Shown here: positions 50,034-58,309 of the stretch, one piece after another | How positions within the stretch are numbered: position 1 is the first letter of the stretch | Layout of the letters: each line of letters starts with the position of its first letter | Assembly: GCA_934630705.1 (NCBI GenBank) | Contig: CAKTWP010000006.1 | Coordinates: 93,912 to 157,911, forward strand | DNA length: 64,000 bases | Direction of reading: 5' to 3' | From: an uncultured Clostridia bacterium | Lineage (GTDB): Bacteria; Bacillota; Clostridia; Christensenellales; Aristaeellaceae | The notes under the pieces: generated by a model | Databases searched by the model: none | Told to the model about the DNA's origin: nothing | What the model saw: only the letters and a program-made list of their open reading frames with translations | Program-made: the position numbers and the translations under genes

Positions 50034-50948
50034 TCAAGTATTTTCAACTGCCTCGTTATAATCAAATCTGAATTTTCTTTCCATATATCTTCCTATTCCA
50101 TCCAATCCTGGGAATAGCGTTTTTTCATTGATGCCGACCATGTCAAGTTCTCGCAGCAAAGGTTGTTTTCGATCTGCATATATCAAGAATGAAAACAATA
50201 ATGCTTCTTGTTCATGTTGTCCATATGATCTTACATTACTGTCTTTTTTGGGCAAGCACATGTGATACTTTTCATCTGAGAACATTTCTTCAAATCTGCT
50301 TTCCTTTGCACCCCATACCATGAAATAGCTGCTTTGTGCGCTCATGCGTGGATCAACATAGAAAGGAGTATAAAGCATTGGATAATCGCAGCATTGTTCT
50401 CCTTGGATTAGTTTATCCAGTATTTCTCTTCTTGATATATCCATTATGGCCGCAGTTTTTTCAGGATATGCTCTGTCGTAGTTTCTTGCATGTAAAAGCC
50501 ATACTTTACCGTCTTTTTCTTTTTGATCCCTGCACGCAAAATAGAGCGCTACTAACGGATTTCTGCTCCAATCCAAAAACCTTGTTGGAACACCATAGTG
50601 CTGTGCGTACTCCGCCCAGCGGCTATAATCTGTTGTTGATAATTGTATATAGTTGCTCGCTTCATGAATAAATGACTGTAAAATGTCCTTTTCTTTACCA
50701 AATGCGAGATACTGGTAGTTTTCAACGCTATGTCCTTCATCGTCAAAAATATCTTGCTGTTTGCGAAAGAGACCTGGAAGAAGTTCATATTCTTTGTTCG
50801 CCAAACCACGATATAGGTATGATAAAGATGTGGGATTGTGGACTATAATTTGATTCGGGTAATACGTTTTCAGACGTTCGATTGCGTTAAGATACTCGCT
50901 TAGCTTAGATAGAGATTTTAACACAGTGACTGAATGCACCCTCACCAA
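50034..50948 (-). CDS. FRG-domain protein
   Basis: About 300 residues. The FRG domain is seen from SYLYRGLANKEYELLPGLFR (about 47-66) to the hallmark YAQHYGVPTRFLDWSRNPLVALYFA split across residues 113-137. FRG proteins are linked to ADP-ribosyltransferase-like folds and are frequent in defence islands, but their reaction is not settled. The start is unclear: only TTG (50948) and GTG (50939, 50924) are available, and this stretch is shared with the end of a leucine-rich-repeat gene. The original start may therefore have been lost, and translation could ride on that upstream message. Confidence 0.78.
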   Translation of the reverse strand: MVRVHSVTVLKSLSKLSEYLNAIERLKTYYPNQIIVHNPTSLSYLYRGLANKEYELLPGLFRKQQDIFDDEGHSVENYQYLAFGKEKDILQSFIHEASNYIQLSTTDYSRWAEYAQHYGVPTRFLDWSRNPLVALYFACRDQKEKDGKVWLLHARNYDRAYPEKTAAIMDISRREILDKLIQGEQCCDYPMLYTPFYVDPRMSAQSSYFMVWGAKESRFEEMFSDEKYHMCLPKKDSNVRSYGQHEQEALLFSFLIYADRKQPLLRELDMVGINEKTLFPGLDGIGRYMERKFRFDYNEAVENT

Positions 50949-51924
50949 TAGAGGTTATACCCTCCGGGAGCGTTATACTGGTGAGGTTATTGCAATAGAG
51001 GAACGCATTTTTGCCAATGTCAAGAGTTCCTTCGGGTATTTCATAGCTATCGGCGGTAAAACTGCGGGGATAGCATACCAGTAATTTCTCGTTTACATTG
51101 AAAAGAACACCATCGATAGTGATAAAGCAAGGATTCGCAGACGATACCGCAATAGATGTCAATTATTTACAAGAAGTAAATGGATTACCGCCAATAACTG
51201 TTACGCTTTCGGGAATCGTTATGGAGCTAAGTTTACAGCCACTAAATGCTCTATCCCCGATAGAGGTCACGCTGTTTGGAATTGTTATAGCAGTAATGTT
51301 GTTACAAGACAAAAATGCTTCATCGCCAATAGTAGTCACACTATCCGGAATCGTTATAGCGGTAAGTTCATCGCAGTCTCTGAACGCAGCAGCACCGATA
51401 CCAAGGGTGCCCATTGGTATTTCATAGGATGGTGAGCTAAAACTGACAGGATAGCATAACAGTTCCTTTTCATTTTTATCAAACAGAACACCGTCGACAG
51501 CGGTAAGGCACGGATGCGTCGAGGATACTACGATAGATGTTAAATGATCACAGCACGAAAATGGGTTCTCACCGATCGAAGTCACGCTGTCCGGTATCGT
51601 TATGGCAGTAAGGTTATCGCAGTCGCTGAATGCGGCATGATCAATTGAGGTTATGCTGTCCGGTATCGTTACGACAGTGAGGGTATCGCGATCACTGAAT
51701 GCTTCTTCCCCGATACTGACCACCGGATGACCTTTCAATCTGTCAGGAATAACAAGGGATAAATCCCACCCGGTATATCCAACAATTACGGCAGTACCAT
51801 CGTCATTGATGTTATACAGGTATTTGCCGCTGCTATAATTGATTTTATTCTCTTCTCCATTTGCGAAAGAAAAAGCACCCAAAAGCAGAATCAAAGCAAG
51901 CATGAATAGACAAAAATGCTTCAT
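50905..51924 (-). pseudogene. BspA-type leucine-rich-repeat surface protein, broken
   Basis: ATG at 51924 (GGAAGGAA upstream) gives a signal peptide ending FSFA-NGEE, then BspA-like LRR repeats with the unit LTAITIPDSVTSIGENAF-type. A TAA at 51163-51165 stops it in frame (FTSCK-stop-LTSIAVSS); the same frame then continues for 85 codons of good repeats to 50905. The last repeat (EGAFSHCVKISI) ends mid-unit inside the start of the FRG gene, so the 3' end is also truncated. A shortened 253-residue protein could still be made and exported. Confidence 0.82.
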
Positions 51925-51978
51925 TCTGTTCCTTCCCTGATGTGATAACAAAAACCTCATAGCCTTTACTTCTTCTGT

Positions 51979-52007
51979 AATATAGCACATGAGAAGGTAT
52001 CAGTCAA
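51979..52007 (-). promoter_or_regulatory. promoter of the leucine-rich-repeat gene
   Basis: TTGACT (52002-52007), 17 bases, TATATT (51979-51984) on the minus strand, 55 bases ahead of the ATG. This promoter would also read into the FRG gene. Confidence 0.7.
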
Positions 52008-52275
52008 AGGATCAGCATGCCGGGCTATTTTTCCCAGGGCGGGATTTTTTCCGCTCCGCTTCATTCAGCTTCGCTGATCGAAGCGAAGCTTTCGCCGTTG
52101 CTGCTTGAACTTTTGAGAAAAATGGACATTACCAAGACTTTGCGATGGGTATGTTTTCGCAGCAAATCTTAGTCAAATCTGGTTTCCCCGGAAGGCCGTT
52201 ATACGCTTCAAGCAAAGCCTGCTTTAGACCTATAATATACATTCTTGCATAGCTTATCTTCCTCTACTGGTATTG
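52008..52275. other. intergenic stretch, nothing recognised
   Basis: About 270 bases after the DUF5677-like gene. A small inverted repeat around 52069-52092 (GCTTCG...CGAAGC) is the only structure I see; it may end the hsd-linked operon. Confidence 0.4.
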
Positions 52276-53055
52276 TTATTGCTTCATCTTCCTTGATGCC
52301 TCAATTGAAAACTGTTTTAGAAGATCAATCACGCTTTGAGGACACATTTCCGGATAATGATCGTAGATAATGCCTGCGGAGCAATATAGAAAAAGCGATG
52401 TATACCAAAGTGGTTGTTGTTTTCCTCTATCCACATCTCCAAGAGGTATGCCAGGTTCGGAGTTGTCGAGATAATGAAAGGCCCCAAGAGCATTCATGTG
52501 GACTTTATCCGAAAGCAAAGAATATATATAACCTTTTTGAAAGTCGCTTTGCTGAGCCATTTTAGTGAGGTTATCATAGCCCGACCACCAATAATCCTTG
52601 AAATCTTTAATTTCGTCTTTCCGATACTTCTGTAGGTATTTCTGGCTTCCGTTATTGATCATATCCAATTGTGATTTCGCATGCTGATTATTGGGATCAT
52701 GCTTCAAGGCGTACAGTACCATTTCGTAGTCATTCTTTAATTCCATAATTGCCGGGGCATCCATAAATCGCTCCAGCAATTCCGTATCGTTTTTCTGCTT
52801 TCCCTTCAACAATGTGTCGATAATAACGAGGCTTTCATAGAGCTGACGGCACAAAGCCATTGCATCGTCAGGGTACCCATTGATAAGAAGTGTATAGATT
52901 GCACAGCTTGTCACAAGCATTTTGCTATACACGCGGACAATTGCATAGTGATAGGTCAGTTCTTCCCGCACTTCGACTTTTGCCAATGCTTCCCGGCTCG
53001 CATTTACAGATTTACGAAATAGTTCCATCATGGGAATATCCTCTTGCACTACCAT
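52276..53055 (-). CDS. DUF5677-like helical protein
   Basis: 259 residues, nearly all helical. It has a core of paired helices: YTLLINGYPDDAMALCRQLYE, then a long charged middle and SLLSDKVHMNALGAFHYLD with a conserved histidine. This matches my memory of DUF5677, proteins of unknown function often found near restriction or abortive-infection genes. CGGAGGAAAAG precedes ATG at 53055. It follows the 75-residue gene by 75 bases and is the last gene of the hsd-linked operon; whether it acts with the ATPase is inference. Confidence 0.6.
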   Translation of the reverse strand: MVVQEDIPMMELFRKSVNASREALAKVEVREELTYHYAIVRVYSKMLVTSCAIYTLLINGYPDDAMALCRQLYESLVIIDTLLKGKQKNDTELLERFMDAPAIMELKNDYEMVLYALKHDPNNQHAKSQLDMINNGSQKYLQKYRKDEIKDFKDYWWSGYDNLTKMAQQSDFQKGYIYSLLSDKVHMNALGAFHYLDNSEPGIPLGDVDRGKQQPLWYTSLFLYCSAGIIYDHYPEMCPQSVIDLLKQFSIEASRKMKQ

Positions 53056-53130
53056 TGCTTTTCCTCCGTTCATCTGTATATCTTCAAACCGAAATTGGAT
53101 TCATATCTTTTTTTAGGTACCCAATCACCA

Positions 53131-53358
53131 TCATCCTTTGCTCATTTCCGCCACGACGGCTGCGATGCAGGCGTCAAAGGCCATCTGCTGGTATTCCGGG
53201 GCAATTTTTCGGGCAGCATCGAAATAATCATGGATCGCTTTCACGGCGTTCATGATTTCCTGGCGCTGCTCAGCGTCGTGCTGCTGCCAATGAAGCTGCT
53301 GGAGATAGGCTTGATTGGCATACTGTGGATTAAACAACTGATTATATAACAGATTCAT
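53131..53358 (-). CDS. small helical protein in the hsd-linked operon
   Basis: 75 residues, three helices, starting NQLFNPQYANQAYLQQLHWQ split by polar residues. I recall similar small proteins in clostridial phage and mobile regions but know no function. GAGGGGTAAT precedes ATG at 53358. The gap to the ATPase gene upstream is 40 bases, so both are on one message. It could be a regulator or an antidote of its neighbours, which is only a guess. Confidence 0.55.
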   Translation of the reverse strand: MNLLYNQLFNPQYANQAYLQQLHWQQHDAEQRQEIMNAVKAIHDYFDAARKIAPEYQQMAFDACIAAVVAEMSKG

Positions 53359-53398
53359 ATTACCCCTCATTTAAAATTCGATATAGGTTACTATATAC

Positions 53399-55465
53399 TC
53401 ATTCTAAGCTATCTATTTCAATTTGTATTGCAGATATAAGACCGTCAAGAATCCTCTGCTGAACAACAAACAACTGTTCTTGAGGATCAGTAACACCTTC
53501 TGTATCTTCGTTCCAAATAAGACTAAAATCCTTTGAAACTGCTTTCTTTAGCTCGAGATGATCTTCATGGTGCCTATATATTTTTATTCTCCGCAATACT
53601 TCAAATAAAGCTGGATATGATGCCTTAATGTCGTTTCGGAAATAGTTTTCATTCCCCTGATCTTTCCCGTAATTCTCAATTGATTCAACAAAGCATTTGC
53701 TGCATACATTAAAGAAATGATTGTACTCGCCAGAAGACTTAATTGTTTTCAAAGCAGCAAATTTTTCGGCTTCAGGGAATGAATTTGCACCAAATAACTT
53801 AGGCTTATTTGCCCGAGCAATTGCCATCTCCAGTAGTCTCATATCTCTAATTATTGATTGAATTCTTTGTGAAACCCATTTATCTCTTTTATCCTTTTCG
53901 ATTATTTTATACCAGCCCGTTCTATGTTCTTTTTTGGCCAATTCCATAGCAACATACCGCCCAGCAACAGGCATTTTCACATATGGAATTCCCTTTTCAT
54001 CTTTTGCAACCAAACCATAACTATATAAGTGTTTTGTGTATTCAGCAACAGATGATAATTCAATGAAATCAACAGTTTGTCCTGACGCCAAAAGCTCGAA
54101 CATTTCATATTCCTCTGGATAGAACTGTTTAATCTCCGAAACAACATGCCTAAAGTAATATGATAGTTCAATATCAATTTCGCTTTGCAAAGGTTTAATT
54201 AAATCTAATGATATTTTTACAGGGCGCGTTGTGTTATCCAGTGATCTATTAATATAGCTGCACGCGAGTCTTAACAGCATGGGATGCCCATTATATTGAT
54301 CATATAGAGCATTAATTGCGTCGTATTCAAAGCTCAACCCCATTCTGCGCCCGAGAGTACGAATCATAAGTCGTGCATCATCGTTGGTTAATCCTTGCAA
54401 GTATTCTGATTGTACAATGCTAAATAATGGATTCTGTACTCCATTAACTATGTCAGTTTCCACTATACTTGGATTGACACCAGCCAGAATAAAAACAAGA
54501 TTTCTGTATATGCTCTGCACAGACCATATAGTTTGCCAAAAGTCTATGAACTCCGTATGCCAGTGATCATCAAGAGGTGATCTGAAAGATATATATTCCA
54601 CTTCATCAAACATGATAATTATACGCATCTTTTGATCCGTAGCAACTTTCATTACATACCGAAAACTTTGTATTATTCTCTTTTCATCATAGTCTCTTTT
54701 TATCCAGATTTTTAATCGTTTTGCTATATTATCACATATCGAGCCAAGGAACTCATTCCAATGCATTTTCCTATATGAAGGGGACTTACAATCATAATAG
54801 AAGACAAAACCAAGTTTTTGCTCTCGGACTATTCGATCTATTCTGAACATCAAGGATGTTTTTCCGGTTTTTCTTACGCCAAATATACCTCGATTCTCGC
54901 AACGCTTAATTGAATCAATATATCTTGAAATAACTTGTTGGCGTCCAAAGAAGGAAGCATCATCTCGTAATGGAAGCGTATAGCCAAACAAATCTTCATC
55001 ATAAAAGTGTTGTTTTAGCATATTACGAATATACCATGGATCATTTTGATTCTTGATCAGCTCATCATAAACAAAGGTTACGATAGATCTGGATTGCTCT
55101 TCGCCGAAAGATGTAACACCAGAATAGTCTTTAACTGATTCATCTTGTGAAATGAAGAAGCAACTTAGAGTATCTATTCTATTACTGAAAGGAAACACAT
55201 TGAACAGCTTATTCAGCGCCTGTAACGAACGCTGCTCAAGAGATTTATAAGGTGAATATGCTAATAAGATTTCTTTATCAATTCCAAAACCTTCACTAAT
55301 CTGTTTTTCAGGTTTCAAAATAAACGCAAATAATACTGTATTATTAATTTCTTTTCTTTCTGCATAAGTTACATCAAAACTGCAAAGAAACGGCTTGAGC
55401 ATGATTTCCTGTTCAGGAAATTCTGTAGTGATTTTGAGCTTTGCCTCACCAACAATGTACCCCAT
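53399..55465 (-). CDS. P-loop ATPase with C-terminal R-x4-H motif, linked to type I R-M
   Basis: 688 residues. N-terminal 165 residues unrecognised. Then FFGR (172-175), Walker A GVRKTGKTS (196-204) and Walker B IIIMFDEVE (282-290) of the STAND/archaeal-ATPase type, followed by a winged-helix-like part and a helical C-terminal domain holding RHHEDH (631-636), which fits the R-x4-H site of HEPN ribonucleases. The message continues from hsdS (20-base gap). ATG at 55465 has GGAGG ahead. By analogy with PrrC and RloC, it may be a nuclease kept silent by the R-M complex; this is inference. The gene is clearly AT-richer than hsdR and hsdM. Confidence 0.7.
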   Translation of the reverse strand: MGYIVGEAKLKITTEFPEQEIMLKPFLCSFDVTYAERKEINNTVLFAFILKPEKQISEGFGIDKEILLAYSPYKSLEQRSLQALNKLFNVFPFSNRIDTLSCFFISQDESVKDYSGVTSFGEEQSRSIVTFVYDELIKNQNDPWYIRNMLKQHFYDEDLFGYTLPLRDDASFFGRQQVISRYIDSIKRCENRGIFGVRKTGKTSLMFRIDRIVREQKLGFVFYYDCKSPSYRKMHWNEFLGSICDNIAKRLKIWIKRDYDEKRIIQSFRYVMKVATDQKMRIIIMFDEVEYISFRSPLDDHWHTEFIDFWQTIWSVQSIYRNLVFILAGVNPSIVETDIVNGVQNPLFSIVQSEYLQGLTNDDARLMIRTLGRRMGLSFEYDAINALYDQYNGHPMLLRLACSYINRSLDNTTRPVKISLDLIKPLQSEIDIELSYYFRHVVSEIKQFYPEEYEMFELLASGQTVDFIELSSVAEYTKHLYSYGLVAKDEKGIPYVKMPVAGRYVAMELAKKEHRTGWYKIIEKDKRDKWVSQRIQSIIRDMRLLEMAIARANKPKLFGANSFPEAEKFAALKTIKSSGEYNHFFNVCSKCFVESIENYGKDQGNENYFRNDIKASYPALFEVLRRIKIYRHHEDHLELKKAVSKDFSLIWNEDTEGVTDPQEQLFVVQQRILDGLISAIQIEIDSLE

Positions 55466-55484
55466 CGTTTGTACCTCCGAAATA

Positions 55485-56681
55485 TCATTTTTCAACTTGT
55501 GCCTGCCCATTCATCAGCATCGGCAGGAGCCAATCGCGCAGATCAGATAGTTCTTGGTTTTCTTTTCGTAACGATACTATTTTGCTAAGATAAGCATCAA
55601 ATATATCAATATCTAACCCTTCTGGAACAAGTATATATCGTTCGCTAAAGTCTGCATCGCCAAGATGCCCAACCGTTGACCGTGCAACTGTATCTATCTT
55701 TGCTGTGATATATGGCTGAATTTGCATTTTAATCAGCATAATTGGAATTACGGTCTTTCTAATGCGTGTTATCCGCTGGTTTACAATATCACCATTTCTT
55801 GTCCAGTAATTCATTTGGAAATTTCCATCCATCCCAACAAGAAGATCGTCTTCTTGCGTGAAGTATTCATTGCCTACAGCTTCATTTGTTAAAGCAGAAT
55901 ATGAGTTATCTATAATATCTCTTATGCGAACCACTCGGTTTCCTGTTGATGAAAACTTTTCAGTGCTTAATGGAAAGCCATATTGAACAGAGGATACCTC
56001 CGGCAAACGGCGTACTTTCCACCCCTTTGGCACCTCTCTCCCCAGTTCCTGGCACCATTCCATCGCGCCGCCACTGGTGCGGTAGGGCTTGCCGTTTTCA
56101 TCTGGGAAATCAAACTGCACAAACCAGTAATCATAGAGGGTTTTCGCCATGGCTTCCAGTTCGGCGCAAAGGCGCTCATTTACTTGAATCTTTTCGTTTA
56201 CCGAACAAATAAGATTTGCAACATGATCTTGCGTCTCCTTATCAGGCAAGAAAACGAGCATTTCCTCTGCAGTATGAACATTGAAATGTTGCTGAATAGC
56301 GCCTACTTTGTTATTTAGAATCTGTTTTTGTCCCCATATATTGATGTATGCAGCTAAATAATAAGGATTTACTTTGCTAAAGTAAGGATGCACGATAACA
56401 ACATCGGCACAGTTGCACCCATCATACTCTTTGGGAACTACGCAACAAGTACCAGGAATGCCCGTCCTGACTATAACAATATCGTTCTCATTAAGTATCG
56501 ATTTAGACAGTTCTTCCGAAAAGGAAGCAGAGATATATTTTAAGTCGGTGTTGTCAATATAAAATGGTTTGATGTTTAATGAACGTAAAAATGGAATACC
56601 ACTATCAACATAGTGTTGCGTCATGGTGCCCACAAAACCAACAGTCAAGGATGCAATATCAGATAGCTTGGTGCGTTTCAT
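55485..56681 (-). CDS. hsdS: type I restriction-modification specificity subunit HsdS
   Basis: 398 residues. Two target-recognition domains (about 1-150 and 225-370) each followed by a helical spacer; the first spacer contains LCAELEAMAKTLYDYWFVQF. It reads the two halves of the DNA site for both methylation and cleavage. Starts within the hsdM stop (4-base overlap). The recognition domains are AT-rich while the central spacer (about 56000-56180) is GC-rich like hsdM, which suggests swapped recognition modules. Confidence 0.93.
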   Translation of the reverse strand: MKRTKLSDIASLTVGFVGTMTQHYVDSGIPFLRSLNIKPFYIDNTDLKYISASFSEELSKSILNENDIVIVRTGIPGTCCVVPKEYDGCNCADVVIVHPYFSKVNPYYLAAYINIWGQKQILNNKVGAIQQHFNVHTAEEMLVFLPDKETQDHVANLICSVNEKIQVNERLCAELEAMAKTLYDYWFVQFDFPDENGKPYRTSGGAMEWCQELGREVPKGWKVRRLPEVSSVQYGFPLSTEKFSSTGNRVVRIRDIIDNSYSALTNEAVGNEYFTQEDDLLVGMDGNFQMNYWTRNGDIVNQRITRIRKTVIPIMLIKMQIQPYITAKIDTVARSTVGHLGDADFSERYILVPEGLDIDIFDAYLSKIVSLRKENQELSDLRDWLLPMLMNGQAQVEK

Positions 56682-58309
56682 TGTAACTTCACCCGCCCCA
56701 ACTGCTCCTTGATCTCCTGCTCCAGCCGATGCCCTTCCTCAAACATCGCCTGCAGGCGGGTCTGGAAGCCCTGCATTTTCTCGGCAAATTCTGCCGGGGT
56801 CAGGTTGACATATTCGATTTTGACTTCAAAATACTGCCCGGCGGAGAAGCTGTATTTCTTTTCCTTGATCTGCTTGTCGCTGACGGTGACGCAGAAATCC
56901 TCCACAGGCTGGCCCGCGTTGAAGGTGTCGATGATCCGCTCGATCTCCGCGTCGGAAAGGACGGTGCGCTGGTTGTCGTCCACCTTCACCTTGCTGCCCA
57001 GCTTGCTGGCGTCCATCAGGATCACGTCGCCGGTGTGCTGCTTATCAATGAACAGCACGGACACGTTGGTGCCGGTGTTGGCAAAGATATTGCTGGGCAT
57101 GCTCACCACGCCCCGGAGCCAGTGATGATCCACCAGATGCTGGCGAATTTTCAGCGGGATGCCGCTGCCAGCGGTCAGGAAGCCCGTGGGCACCACCACG
57201 GCAGCCTTTCCCTTGTCATTCAGGGAAGCAATAATATGCTGGAGGAACATTTGGTACACGGCCATGCTGTCCAGCTTTTTGTTGGGAATATTGGGCACGC
57301 CGGCAAAGAAACGCTTCTGGTAGGCTTCCCCTGCCAGGGTATCCCGGGTTTCGCTGAAATCCATGTTGAAGGGCGGATTGCTGGCGATATAGTCAAAGGT
57401 GGCAATGTTGTCCTTCCGGGCGTTCAGGTGCCGGGGCGACACCAGGGTGTCATCATGCACCACGTTGGGCAGGGAATGCACCAAGCCGTTGAGGATCAGG
57501 TTCAGGCGCATGAACTCGTTGGCCTTCTGGCTGATGTCCTGGGTGTACACGGTGCAGTTGTTCTCCCCGATCTCATGGGCCAGGGCCAGCACCAGGGTGC
57601 CGGTGCCGGCGGCAGGGTCGTACACCGTCACGTTTTGAACGGCTTGTGGCACCAGAATCTGCGCCAGGATGGTGGCGATGGAATGGGGCGTATAGTATTC
57701 GGCATATTTGCCGCTGTCCTTGTTGTAATCCTTGATGAGATATTCAAAAATATCGGCAAAGAAATCATATTTCTGCTCAAACACGCCGGTAAAGGAATCG
57801 TTGACCAGCTTGCCGATCATGGCCTTGCAGAAGGCATCCCGCTTTTCTTCCTCGATCACATAGGGCGACAGGGCGTCGAACAGCTTGATCTTGGACGCGC
57901 CGCCCGCCTGAACGGAGAAGATGTCCATGTTGTCGTTGGAGATCGCCACCAGGGTTTTATCGAACAGATCATGGAATTTTTCATCATTCTGGTGGTTAAA
58001 CAAATAGGAAATGAACTGTTTAGGGTGCAGCTTGGCCGTGGAGCCGCCAATATCCATCAGCGCCATTTCATATTCATCTTCGGATAAAGCGGATAAGCGC
58101 TGCTCCACCTCGGTGTCCGTCAAATCAGCATAGGCAGGATTCACCTTTTTCATTTCATAAATGAATTTATCATTCAGGAATTTATAGAGGAAAACCTCTG
58201 TGATGATCTTGTATTCGCTGGCGGCGTTGCCCAGGCCGAAATTGGTACAGACGGCTTTCAGGCCGTCGATCATGGCTTTGGTTTGCTGGGTGATTTCCAC
58301 TGTATTCAT
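56678..58309 (-). CDS. hsdM: type I restriction-modification methyltransferase HsdM
   Basis: 543 residues. N6-adenine methyltransferase: SAM-binding VYDPAAGTGTLVLAL and catalytic NPPF in YIASNPPFNMDF. The N-terminal helical domain (about 1-150) contacts HsdS. I use ATG at 58309, which gives a 4-base ATGA overlap with hsdR; an ATG three codons earlier sits too close to AAAGG. Base composition is that of the GC-rich core, unlike the next two genes. Confidence 0.93.
   Translation of the reverse strand: MNTVEITQQTKAMIDGLKAVCTNFGLGNAASEYKIITEVFLYKFLNDKFIYEMKKVNPAYADLTDTEVEQRLSALSEDEYEMALMDIGGSTAKLHPKQFISYLFNHQNDEKFHDLFDKTLVAISNDNMDIFSVQAGGASKIKLFDALSPYVIEEEKRDAFCKAMIGKLVNDSFTGVFEQKYDFFADIFEYLIKDYNKDSGKYAEYYTPHSIATILAQILVPQAVQNVTVYDPAAGTGTLVLALAHEIGENNCTVYTQDISQKANEFMRLNLILNGLVHSLPNVVHDDTLVSPRHLNARKDNIATFDYIASNPPFNMDFSETRDTLAGEAYQKRFFAGVPNIPNKKLDSMAVYQMFLQHIIASLNDKGKAAVVVPTGFLTAGSGIPLKIRQHLVDHHWLRGVVSMPSNIFANTGTNVSVLFIDKQHTGDVILMDASKLGSKVKVDDNQRTVLSDAEIERIIDTFNAGQPVEDFCVTVSDKQIKEKKYSFSAGQYFEVKIEYVNLTPAEFAEKMQGFQTRLQAMFEEGHRLEQEIKEQLGRVKLQ

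Noticed and set aside
49828..50037. 69-codon leftward frame after the FRG gene
   Set aside because: TTG start, no ribosome site, no recognisable motif.
53399..55465. ATPase as a transposition helper of the TnsC/IstB type
   Set aside because: No transposase neighbours; length, FFGR box and C-terminal R-x4-H do not fit TnsC-like proteins.
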